The notes under the pieces: generated by a model | What the model was told of the DNA's origin: nothing | Databases searched by the model: none | Seen by the model: only the letters and a program-made list of their open reading frames with translations | Position numbers and translations under genes: made by a program | Shown here: in pieces, positions 1 through 10,310 of the stretch | Position numbering within the stretch: the stretch's first letter is position 1 | Layout: each line of letters begins with the position of its first letter | Assembly (NCBI GenBank): GCA_025617745.1 | Contig: CM046855.1 | Coordinates: 15,965,880-16,029,879, forward strand | Direction of reading: 5' to 3' | Origin: Heliocidaris erythrogramma | Lineage: Eukaryota; Echinodermata; Echinoidea; Camarodonta; Echinometridae | DNA: 64,000 nt

Positions 1-100
1 TTTTCTCTTCTAAGATAACTCCCAAAATATCCTACAATGTTTGGATGACGACAGTCCTTCATCATCAAGATCTCTTGTTGGATGATGGTGAAATCATCAC
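1..100 (-). CDS. MAP4K-like kinase, coding exon 3 (partial, alpha-C helix)
   Basis: The acceptor (complement of 101-102) is followed by two bases completing a Gly codon, then [16 protein letters not shown] and [16 protein letters not shown] up to the window edge. E63 in QQE is the alpha-C glutamate that pairs with K47. The exon is cut by position 1, so its donor is not visible. Confidence 0.92.
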
Positions 101-3100
101 CTATTTGAAAGCAGAAAAAATCAATCATAGGAGAAAAATGAATAAAATTAATCAAATGAAATATAGAGTTTACAACTAAAAAAGAATAAACTTGCCAATC
201 AGAAAAAAAAAAATATCTAATTTTTAGAAATCCTTTCAAACTTACTAATACTGATTTTAAAATCAGTAGTAATTTAGTATGATTAGTATGATTGCATTGC
301 ATTACGTGACTTCCTTTTTTAAATCTATTTATTGTTGAATGATTTCACACTTTTCATCAACATAGTTACATTTAAAACTTCCTCGGTAGAGGCCATGACA
401 AAACTCATAAAATTTTATTCCACTTTATTTTAATTATCTACTGCTGCTTTCAAAGATTATATTTTGTGATTCCTTCATTTTTCATAGTTTGATTTGACAG
501 AGTTCTCACTTGAATGAAGTCTATAATGACTTAAGCCTTTATGCGTTAGCTACCAAATTAAATGAACACATTCATAATAAAACATGCATCTTTTTTCACT
601 AATGAATACAATACTGGTATGTTTGTGTGCTCAATGTCTGCTTAATAACAGTGTCATAACTCAATCTCTCCATTTCAAAATATTATCCCTGCCAATATAA
701 CTACGTCAGTTTTCATTCCACAAATATCTCCCTGTCCTTCCCCGCGAAAAATCTAATTTGCCAAAATGCTCTTCATATGTACTTTCACCCCAGTATCCCT
801 CAATGCATACACTCTGCTTTCACATGTATGCATGCCAGCCGCACAGGCTGTGTCTGAGGCCAGACCACACTGCTCTATGATAAAGGGACAGTCACACAGA
901 CAAAATAGGTGGTGTAACATTGAATTGGCAATGTAATATGTCTATGTAATGTAATGATTTGGGTGCAGCTAAGCAGACAGGCTTGTGCCGATAGCTCAGC
1001 CAGTATAGTGGAGCTACCCTGACATACTTATTTCCTTCTTCCTCTATCTCTACCCTCCTCACTCCCTTGCCCGCCCGACTGCTGTAAATCTCAGCAAACA
1101 TCCAAGGAATGCTCATGCGTGCAGGCAGGCTGAGGGGAAGAAACTAACCTGCCCCATGATCATTGCATTACATTTACTTTGACCAGGCTATAATGGATGA
1201 ACCTGTAGCTAATGTAATAAATGGACTAGATATACTTTGATCTTCGGAAAAAGAAAAAGTGATGTTCACCTGACCTCATCAACTAATCCATGCTATGCAT
1301 TATTTTCTGCAGAGAAAAGCCCATAAATTTCACTGATTATTCACATTTTATATAAGAGAAAGAGATCAGCTACAAGTCAAGAGTCCCTACATGTATCTCT
1401 AAAGATTTTTTTCCCCCAGTAAAATCATAAAGCTCCTTTCCAATAAATTTTCCAATTCAGAGATGAGGAATAGAGTACTGTAAACGTGGAATATTTCGCG
1501 GTGTGGAAATGTTAGCGCATTTCGCGCGGCATAAAATTTGCGCGAAAATAAAAACACGCAAATATTTTTGTTTATATGTATTCTTTTGCGCATGAGTCTA
1601 GCCTGTGAGCAATTAAAAACATGTGAAATTCACCTTACTTGGCCGAACGCGAAAAATTAATCACGTGAAAATTTCCACTGTTACAGTACACATTAACCCA
1701 TTGCCTACGGGAACCGGGAGGTCCCTGTATTAAGCCTATATGGGACTGAGAAAATTCAGTAGTCAACTGGTTAAAAAAATACCATTACAGTGCATGACAG
1801 GAACTTTCATGAATGAAATAAAACACATCAATATCTGACCAGCAAAAAGATGCAAAGTCTGTGCTACCTTTTCAGCTTTTTCAATAAATCTGACCCATCT
1901 CGTGAACTTTGAACTCAAGTTTACTCTACAGATTGACAGTGAAGACTTGTATGTAAAGCAGCAATGACCTACATGAAAATAGGAAGGTCAACTCACCAAG
2001 TGAGAACAAGCATACTTTATAAAAGTCTGGATACAATTTTCCTAATGGAAGTGTTTTTTCCTGTTAATTGCTGGAATGACTCCTATAAAAATAGACCTCT
2101 TGACCTACATGTACACACAAGCAAACACATTTAAAACGAGAGAATTTTCACTTTCATCATTAAATAAGCGGCTGTCAATAACTGCAGTTTCATAGGGATC
2201 ACAATTTCATTGTAGTTCCTGTTGGAAATTAGCAATATTACTTTCACAAGGATGCCTCAAGGAATTCTAAATTTGTATTAGAGTCTCAATGTTCAATCTG
2301 AATTAACAACAGGAAATTTGGAATAACAGCCTTATTTGATAGCAGCGATACAAATCCACTGTCAATTCCTGCGGATTTGCTGTTAAAGGCAGTTTACAAA
2401 GTAGACAGGATGATGTCTTAAAAACTAAAATGTAATATTCATCTACAGATTTTATTATTTTTATGGTAAAGGCTAGAAGTGTATACAACAAACTTCTTTC
2501 ATGCTTTACCAATTCAAATATATGCCAAAAGAAAAGCAGAAATACATGTACTCTTGTAAAATTTTAAAAAATACACTGGCTTTCCTAAGTTTCAGCAAGG
2601 TGGTACTAGGCAACTTCCTTGGTTAAACTAGAAAGGAACTGTGACTTTTATTTTTTTCTTTTAAAATCTAAATTACAAGTAGTGATACATCTATGTTCCT
2701 ACATTTATTTCTATGCACAAAATGGTGATTAGCATTTTATGCGCTCATAAAAACAATCATGCTCTTTTGTAAGTAGGGGGATAAATCGTTCTGGGAAAAT
2801 GTCACTTTCAAAGTATCCGTAGAAGTGCCGGGCTAAACTTTCATAATTTAAAGTATGAGAACGACTCAAAATCATTCATGCAAAATTCAATAAAATGGCA
2901 ATACAGAGATTAGGGTTGTGTGTCCTTACCTGGCTCTATCTTTATAACCTTGATAGCAGAGAGGGTTCCAGTCTGGGTCATCCGTGCCTGAAAAGGAAAA
3001 AAACAAACTTAAAACTGGAAAGTTGGAAACATACATGTAAGAAAAGAATTACATGTAGAATGCAAGCTGTATTGTTTTGATTTCAACAAATTATCTAAAG

Positions 3101-6100
3101 AATCGTATTTATGTTTAAGTTGCTCAAATAAGGATGTAACATGAGTTAAAGCTATATGTGCCTTGATATGAAGAAAAAATTCATTAGCGGTAATCTTCAA
3201 ATAATATGGAACATGAGTACCGTAATGTCACCAGTAGTGGCACACCCTTGAAATATAGCTTCATTGCTGCAACGCCCTACGTCAACTGGCCTAGTCTCTC
3301 CGGAGCGCAATGAACGGATGCGATTGGCTAGCAGTTATTTCACCAAAATAAATAAGGAACAACTATGCTGCGTTTCCAAAAAGAATTATCCACGGGGCTT
3401 TTTTATGTTCTGTTAATTTTTTTTGTAAGAAAAGAACTTCCTCTTTAGCAGACTGAAACAAAATAAATAATATGTATCATATTTTCTGTTTTCTTAAAAT
3501 GTTTAAGTTCCATAGATGTTGGCCGGACAATTTTTTTGCATGAAAAATAGTTTGGAAACAAATTATCTTTGTTCAAAGTTAGCTGTATCGTCGAGATGCT
3601 TTATGCTCCAGTCTTGACGCGCCATTCCTACAATACACAAATCATGACGTAGGCAGCCCGACAAGCGCATTACAATCCCGCAAAGACAATGCCATAGCCA
3701 GATGGCTTCCTGCGTATGGTTTAGTAGCGCACCATGTACTGAGTGAATATTTTTACAACAGAGTGATTTATCTTGGATTAATCCTTCCTTCGCAATATCA
3801 TTAGCTATTAAAGGGTGCGGCACCACTGGTGCACAGTGCGGCAACACTGGAGCAGAAGCCCTGCAGAAGCGCCACAGTGGCGTTTGCGCCGTAGAAGCAA
3901 GATGCAATGTTTCAGGTGGATTTTATTCACAAGCATTCTCGGCATCGAATGGTTGGTGATTCCTCAACAAATATGGTATTTTCTGAAAATCATGAATCCA
4001 AAACTGTAAATCAGTCCACGACTGGTGACATTATGGTACAAAGGTTCTGTGATAACAAATGGTTCAGTGTTTAAATTAAAAGCACATTTTTCACAAATGT
4101 GTATGTGTCACAGTATGACATTTTGAAATGTCTGGACAGAAAATGATAGACCTTACAGTATGCTGCTTCTATCTCTTTAGTCAAACTATCTTATGATGCC
4201 CTAAATTATATTCCAATACTTGATAAGCATAATTCACGCTTTATTATATCAATTTTAACATAAACATGTACGTGTACATATACATGTAACCTCAATCAGA
4301 AAGCAACTTCAATGTATGAGGCCCTGCCATTAGAAAAGTGAACTCTTTTGACAGGTGATTAGGAATCCGGAATGGGGCTGAACCAGCAAAGAGGGAAATC
4401 AAAAGTTTCCTTTTTCTGTCTCCATATAATCTCCCACTCCCATGCAGGGCCATGTGCTCTCCCTCCAAGGTTTGTGCCAGTATATTCCTCTCTGTCTGTG
4501 CTGTAGCCTCATCTATTAGCCACAAACGACAGCATATGGATATGAATCTACATGTACAAGCTGGATGTCGGCAGATGTGTATCATTTAGTTCTCTATTTG
4601 AAGAATATCATTCAATTATTTTTTAATGAACCTACACTCTGATAAACACAGACAAACACAAAAGACAAATAATATTCTGGGGTGGTATTCTGAGATTTAT
4701 TTGATCTTGATTTTAGTGAAATAATTTTAATTGTCATAACAAAATGTAAGCTTATGGCGCATCATTGGTTTATGACTGCGCAGAAGTGGCTGTGTACACG
4801 GAATTCATCTGCGCAAACACCAATGAAATGTTGCAATTTAAAAGTTGTTATGACAATTAAAATCTTTTCACTAAAATCAAGATAAAATAAATCTCAGAAT
4901 ACCACCTCTGGATTCATAGTACATGTACTTCAGAGTTGGATAAAAAGCTTACATGCATTCTGTACAAATAAAGCCAAGCTAAATGTACAAGCCCAACAGT
5001 TAGAAAGCAGGAAAATACATGTACATCTACATGGGCACTTCAAAACTGTACAATATATACAGACCATTTTCTGCAATGTTTGTACTTCTTTTTTTTTTTA
5101 ATGGTGATTTAAATCAAATCACTGGTAAAAAGAAAAGTCAGCATATACATGTATGTAGTGTACTAGTCTCAAGTGAAAAGATAAACCATTTATGTTCTAT
5201 GTATACAGCCAAATCTGTCTTCCTGTATTTTTCTTTTTTGTTTTGTAAATCTTGTCTAACCTACACAAAAGTTGCTATCAATGACAAAAATTTAGAATTG
5301 GAAAAACAAAAACAAAAACAAACGAAAACAAAATCAATCCCATTACAACTACCAATATCAGAGTACTCTTATGGCCAGTCTACTTCCATACTGTCTCACA
5401 TTGAAATAAAAGTTTTAGAACTAATCTTTGACAATACAGTGTATTCCTATCACCCTATCACATACATGTACATGTAGATAATAGCTGCTAGACACAAATA
5501 GAGAAAAGCAAACCAAATACAGGTAAGACAAAAAATATAAGATGCTTATATTACTTCAAGGTTAGGGATTCATACCAAAGCCTTAGTACCTGTATAAAAC
5601 TTTATTTTTCATTTTATCATAATTATCCTGCCCAGGGGCTTGTTCATTAACATTTTCTTAACAATGAACACTAAACATGTAAATGAAGTTATCTCTAATG
5701 AGTCTGCAATCAAAATCTTCATCTGCCACTTATAACAAAAGTAAAATCACATTGTGTTTGGTATGAAATAGTGTGATTCAAGTGTGATACAATATACATG
5801 TACAGTATGATGTTAATGCTGAAGTAATGATTTTCTCATTCATTTTACATAACAATAACGATGATTGACAGCAATTTTAGGGTATCATATATTTTCTTAT
5901 AATAATAATAATAATGAAGACGAAGAAGAAGAAGGAGGAGGAGGAGGAGGAGGAGGAGGAGGAGGAGAAGAAGAATATGTCTTGTTTACCCAGGATAGCC
6001 TCATCAGTGTAGTATACTGATCTCCCTGAGGGCCCTTCAATCATACTGTTACCCCAGCTTTAGCCCAGCAACCATGATAAGGTGATCAAGCGCTCAGTAG

Positions 6101-9100
6101 CAGTTGATAAACATTATATGGCAGGGTCTCTTCAAAATTACAAGCAGGCCTAAGTTTAAAGAGAGCTCTCTAAACTGTCAATTTCACCAAGAAAGGAAGG
6201 GATCAAATTCCCAAAGCAAGGAACAACATACAAAGAGGAACCGACTCCATATCCGTTTAGATGTCAAAGTTTAGAATGCACCAAGACCTTGTATGCTCCA
6301 CTGCAAAATATATGAATATTACTATTACAGTAATAATAAAACATTTCGCTGTGATCGCTGTATGGGAAACAAGCTACAAAATATATGCAAAACTGCAGGA
6401 CGCAAGATAGTACACTAATTATTTTGTGGTATCCGTTCATAACCGCTCCTTTCAAACAATAGCACATCTGCAATATACGACTAACACTTGTAGCCATTTT
6501 ATGTATGGTGGCAGACATAAATGAGGCCACTGCTACATGTAGTCATGTATGGGCTACTGCTACGTAAAGACCCCGTTCTCAATTATGAGATTGGAAAGTA
6601 GATTGCGCTATCATGGGGTGCGCCACGGAGGTCCACTGGCACGCCGCGGGTTGACACTTGCAGAGGGTAGTGCGATCTATCTTGGCACCCCTGCACAGTA
6701 AACAGTGAATAAGCGTGCTCCAGATCGCGCTATCTCTCGTGGACCACCCTCAGAGTTGGTCCGGTTTGGGATCGCTGTGGAGCGCGCCGAAACAATGTCG
6801 CCACGTTCTTACCTTAGAGGTGGCGCAACCTAGTGTGTGCTCCGCCAGAGCTATCTATCCCTTGTAATGAGAAGGGGTCAGAGTCACATTTCCTCGTTTC
6901 AGGACTTACATGTGAATATCATTTCCAATAATGTTAACTAAATTATGGCAAAAAATGTACTTTGCATCAAAAATGTTTATTATAATAAGAATGTTAAGCT
7001 ACATCTGCGCAGTTCAACTTTAGTTGATGCAGTTAAAAATGATTAAGCATCCCATTTGGCTTGTCATATTTAAGTCATTCGTAAAGTCATGCGTAACTTT
7101 AAGAACAGCTTTATGAAACACCTCCCTGATCTCATGTCTTTTGAGAGTCTACAATTACATTAGAGTCTTCTTTTTTTCAAACCATCAAAAGGAGATGCTC
7201 CTGGTGTCATCATCCTTTGGGATGATGTGGCTCTGCTTCCCTCCTTGGCTATGGAGCACAAAAAGAATCTTAAAGTGACCGAAAAGTCGCCAATCGTGGT
7301 GTTTTGGAGCTTGGCCTGGCTCGGGTAATATTCAGGAATCTCTGTATATCTTCGGTAAACGAGCACGCAATTGCAGTGATACGTATTCGACCAAAGAAAG
7401 ACGAACTGGACAACCCAACTGACAAATTACCCCACCCTCAACGGCAATTTTGTTCACTGCTCCAAGATTGTTGTCTGATTGTCCGTGGTTGCCGGATCCA
7501 CAATATCCAAACTTACATGTAGGCATCACCAAACCCTCAACACACCTCGGGACACACCTGGATCCGACTTCAGAAATTATAAGGAAAAAAATTATCTAGT
7601 CTTCCCTGTACCTTTGTATTGCACCAAATTGTGAATTGTTTTCTGTGAGAATGCTACATGTTTCTAGTACTGCAATCCTCAAACTAGTATCTTCAAATAC
7701 TATACAGTGTATATACCAACACTTCACAAAATAATTTATCTTCAAGAGGATTCTTGGGCTCCTTCAAAGTGCCACCGATGAAGCAGTAGAAACATCTCCC
7801 CTCTTCAAGAGCAGCAAGAGCTGGGCAGCCTTCTCCTCAGCAACGTAACTTCCAGAAAACCTCAAGAAGAGGCAATGAGAAGAGGACTTTCTCTGCATGC
7901 AAACCAGCCCTTATGAAGGCATAAAACAACTTCTTACGAAGTATGAACTAACTGATCTACAAGTGCTGAGGCTAATAACGCATCCTACTCCATACCTCAC
8001 CTGGAAACGCTATACCCTGAAAGGAGTTTTTAAAAATAACTGTATATATCAGATCATCATTGTCAACATTACACACTTTTTCTATGGAAAGACCTTTATT
8101 AATTCCCATCATAATCAACTATTTTCCCAAAATGGATGAGCCCAGCCCCCCCCCCCCCCCACACCTCTTCTCTGCATGGCAATGCTTGTCAGATAAAAAC
8201 TCCCCACCCACAGAAGAGCCTACCTGATATATATCAGTAAACTCTGTCTGCCATAGGCCTACATGTAAACACCTACCCATGTGAAGGAAAATGAAAACTT
8301 ATCCATTTTATGAGCTCATTCAGTTACTCACAATTGAAAAGAGCTACATGTAACTTTATTGGAAAAGCCAATCAACAAGACATCAGGATGATCTATCCTT
8401 CTACCTTTGATCCTGAATAAGACTGGGGCCTTTCGTCACATGTATGCTACTACCAATTCTCGATTCTGTCCCTTCCTCAAGCATCTCTTTAACCATTAAA
8501 TGCCCAGCTTCCCTAAACTTTCTTCACATGCCTCCCTGTCTGACGTCTAAACCCTCCTTTCCATGTTCCTAATTCATCTGTCGAGAGCCAAAAGGGTGTT
8601 GTAAAAGTACAATTTAACATCCTTATGGCTATAAACTTACAATATACATAGCCTTTGACTGATGGTTTTTTGAAGAGCGGAGGGAGCATAAAGAATATAT
8701 ATTTAGTTCTCTCATTTAAAAAAATATAAATCTTACTTGCTGGAACATCTTGCTTTGATCCTTTTTCTTGCTATGCATGTCCTCCATTTTGCAATTTAAT
8801 ACATCTTACATACATGGATGACCACAAGTTATGCGTCCATACAGGTGGGTATCCAGACAGATGATTTCAAACAGTAATTTGAACAGTAAGTCAGTTACGT
8901 GCGATAATTTCACACGTGTACGCAACAAATACATGTACGTAAATGGAGTCCACTCTTCAATTTGGCAATTCCATACATTAGTGTCTTTAAAAGGGCTACC
9001 ATCAGTTTTGGGTGCCTTGGGGACAATTAGCCTCACCCATTGCGCAATGTAATTTTATCAGCCAAAGCGCTCTGTGCTACTGTAAATGCAGAAATATTTC

Positions 9101-10044
9101 GCGCTATTTTCAGTGGGCGCAAATTCCAGAACTCGCGAAAAAATATTAGCCTGATTTCCTATGCGGGTTGAATTGCGCACTTCATCACATTAATGTGTGT
9201 GTCCAAGTCATATTGAGCGTGTGTGTGTAGTTGCGCATGCTGTATGCATTTGAATGGACTGCGTGTGTTTGAATTAATAAATGGAGTGGGTGTACGAGCA
9301 TGAAGCTACAAATGATACGAGCGTGTAATATTGCAGCGTGAATTTAAGAACCCGAAAATATGTTTTGGGGTCACTCAGCGCGAAAATGACAGCGTATACA
9401 GTAATTGTGGATTAGGTACATGTAGGTCCCCCTCATTCACTCCACACACTATCAGTATCAGTTAACTGCGTGCAGTGCTATGGGGACTTAATTCATGGCA
9501 GTGGCTATTCTTACGACGAGTCGTAAGAATAACTTTCCGGCTATTCTTACGACATGCGCATACGCTCCATTTTCGTACTCTGCGTAGTGCCTGTGTTCAG
9601 TATCTTCCCTAGGTTTCCCTCCATATAAGTCACAAGTGTGTGCTCAAAATGACACGGCTGCCGTTTCTTCAAATTGTGTTGTGAAAATGGCATTGTTCTT
9701 GCTCTAATTTTGGAGAGAGTTTTTGCAAATTTACTCTTTAGAATATCAGGAATAATATAAAACTAAGCATTACAGAAATATTGGAGAAATTCTTGTTCAT
9801 TTTCAGGTCAAATCTTAGGTGCGCAGACATAGCATGCATAGAGCTCCCCATCATACAGTCTGCACTAAGTCGAAGACCATTCTCACAGTCACAGACACAA
9901 TCACTGCACTGATTAACCAATGCCAATGCAATGGTTTCTCACCTTGTAAACATCACCGTACGTTCCGCTGCCTATTCTTTGCAGCAGCTCAAAATCCTCA
10001 AGAGGATTTTTCCTCGAAATTTCAGCACTTGGAGCTGACGACAT
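1..10044 (-). CDS. MAP4K3/MAP4K5-type Ste20 kinase, N-terminal part (3 coding exons, runs off left edge)
   Basis: Germinal-centre-kinase (GCK-I) family Ser/Thr kinase; relatives are human MAP4K3/GLK, MAP4K5/KHS and fly Happyhour, cytoplasmic kinases acting upstream of JNK and on LATS in Hippo signalling. Three minus-strand exons join in phase: 10044-9943, 2987-2930 and 100-1 (continues outside). The first 87 residues show the N-terminal [14 protein letters not shown] segment, the Gly-rich loop GSGTYG (residues 25-30), the ATP-binding lysine in AIKVIK (K47), the alpha-C glutamate in QQEILMM (E63) and [12 protein letters not shown]. The match to the MAP4K3/5 subgroup is close throughout. The catalytic loop, DFG motif, proline-rich linker and CNH domain lie beyond position 1. 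Introns are 6955 and 2829 bp. I cannot separate MAP4K3 from MAP4K5; an invertebrate would usually have a single co-ortholog. Family assignment is very secure. Confidence 0.93.
101..2929 (-). other. MAP4K intron 2
   Basis: A 2829-bp AT-rich intron. It carries one inverted-repeat element (1475-1689, listed separately). Otherwise I see only unique-looking AT-rich DNA and scattered TACATGTA palindromes; the short open frames have no coding character. Confidence 0.85.
1475..1689. mobile_element. Small inverted-repeat element (MITE), TACTGTAAAC/GCGCGAAA type, copy A
   Basis: It starts GTACTGTAAACGTGGAA and ends in the inverted partner TTTCCACTGTTACAGTAC. The interior is full of CGCGAAAT-like words. 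It is non-coding. The same end sequence and interior words recur at 9078-9403, so this is a dispersed family. Superfamily unknown. Confidence 0.7.
2930..2987 (-). CDS. MAP4K-like kinase, coding exon 2 (ATP-binding lysine)
   Basis: A 58-bp exon with a pyrimidine-rich acceptor (TTTTCAG) and a GTAAGG donor. It reads [19 protein letters not shown] plus one base of the next codon. The family sequence here is normally a TG(E/T)LAA(I/V)K(V/I)IK stretch, so K47 is the catalytic ATP-binding lysine. Phase 0 in and phase 1 out agree with both neighbouring exons. Confidence 0.92.
3217..4039. mobile_element. Non-autonomous inverted-repeat element, about 820 bp
   Basis: The left end GTACCGTAATGTCACCAGT and the right end, read on the other strand, GTACCATAATGTCACCAGT match over about 22 of 24 bases. 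The middle (about 3805-3890) has a GC-rich region with inverted GGTGCGGCACC / GCGCCACAGTGGCG motifs. No transposase frame is visible. I cannot assign the superfamily. Confidence 0.65.
4681..4906. mobile_element. MITE with long terminal inverted repeats and 5-bp target duplication
   Basis: A 226-bp element with arms of about 80 bp. The left begins GGTGGTATTCTGAGATTTAT and the right ends in its inverted copy. It is flanked on both sides by TCTGG (4676-4680 and 4907-4911), a clean 5-bp target-site duplication. The arms still pair closely, so insertion is fairly recent. No coding capacity. Confidence 0.8.
5914..5974 (+). repeat. Purine triplet microsatellite (GAA)n/(GGA)n
   Basis: An AAT-repeat stretch is followed by about 60 bases of pure purine: GAA repeats, roughly twelve GGA repeats, then GAA again. 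Such polypurine tracts can form triplex DNA. It lies in the first MAP4K intron. Confidence 0.9.
6569..6879. mobile_element. MITE with GACCCC..TTCTCA ends
   Basis: The left end GACCCCGTTCTCAATTA faces the right end TAATGAGAAGGGGTC. The interior is noticeably GC-rich compared with the intron (GTGCGCCACGGAGG, GATCGCGCTATC) and has partial internal symmetry. Non-coding; superfamily unknown. Confidence 0.65.
9078..9403. mobile_element. Small inverted-repeat element, TACTGTAAAC/GCGCGAAA type, copy B
   Basis: It opens TACTGTAAATGCAGAAATAT and closes AGCGCGAAAATGACAGCG..ACAGTA. It shares the ends and the TTTCGCG/GCGAAA words with copy A at 1475-1689 and carries a GTGTGTG-rich interior. Arms are weakly conserved, so this copy looks older. 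Confidence 0.6.
9502..9552. repeat. Perfect hairpin followed by a third half-site copy
   Basis: GGCTATTCTTACGAC is followed after two bases by its reverse complement GTCGTAAGAATA, then again by GGCTATTCTTACGAC about 14 bases later. Twelve-base arms with a 2-base loop make a strong hairpin about 400 bp inside the first MAP4K intron. Confidence 0.6.
9943..10044 (-). CDS. MAP4K-like kinase, coding exon 1 (start codon and Gly-rich loop)
   Basis: Thirty-four codons from the ATG (complement of 10042-10044), ending in phase 0 at a GTGAG donor (complement of 9938-9942). It encodes a short variable N-terminus (MSSAPSAE), then [16 protein letters not shown] and [10 protein letters not shown], the kinase P-loop. 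The start matches the position of the initiator in vertebrate MAP4K3/5, about 24 residues before the first loop glycine. Confidence 0.93.
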
Positions 10045-10310
10045 GATACCTATGTCTGATGAAATACTACACAAAGAAGGGAGGAAAACATAGAAAATCC
10101 ACGATATGATCCGTTTTCTCCGATGACAGGCTAGGCCGACAGTTCGAACCGTGTCGACTGCATATTTCGATAGCTAGCTAGCTGCACTTCCTGTCATGCG
10201 CAATGAAGTTTTGAGCTGCCCTTTTTCTTCCAATAGTTAATTCCGTGGTGGCCGCCGCCGTGCAGTGGTGGTGGATTTGCACAGCGCAAGATGGCGACAG
10301 CACGAATATA
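10045..10310 (-). promoter_or_regulatory. Probable 5' UTR and promoter of the MAP4K gene
   Basis: Just upstream of the start codon the DNA becomes GC-richer with more CpG. It has an ETS-type site (CACTTCCTG, 10185-10193), a partial NRF1-like CATGCGCA beside it, a GCCGCCGCC stretch and a YY1-like CAAGATGGCGAC (10287-10298). These are typical of TATA-less housekeeping promoters. The transcription start is not visible; placement is by motif and position only. Confidence 0.45.

Larger units (their letters stand above)
2988..9942 (-). other. MAP4K intron 1
   Basis: A 6955-bp first coding intron. It holds four inverted-repeat elements (3217-4039, 4681-4906, 6569-6879, 9078-9403), a purine triplet tract (5914-5974), a poly-C run near 8150 and a hairpin pair near 9505. 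The 152-codon plus-strand open frame at 5019-5477 is AT-rich, low in complexity ([10 protein letters not shown]) and antisense to the gene, so I do not call it. The rest shows nothing recognisable. Confidence 0.85.

Noticed and set aside
5019..5477. 152-codon plus-strand open frame inside the kinase intron
   Set aside because: AT-rich composition, runs of Lys/Gln from an A-rich tract, no domain, no splice partner; expected by chance in this much AT-rich DNA.
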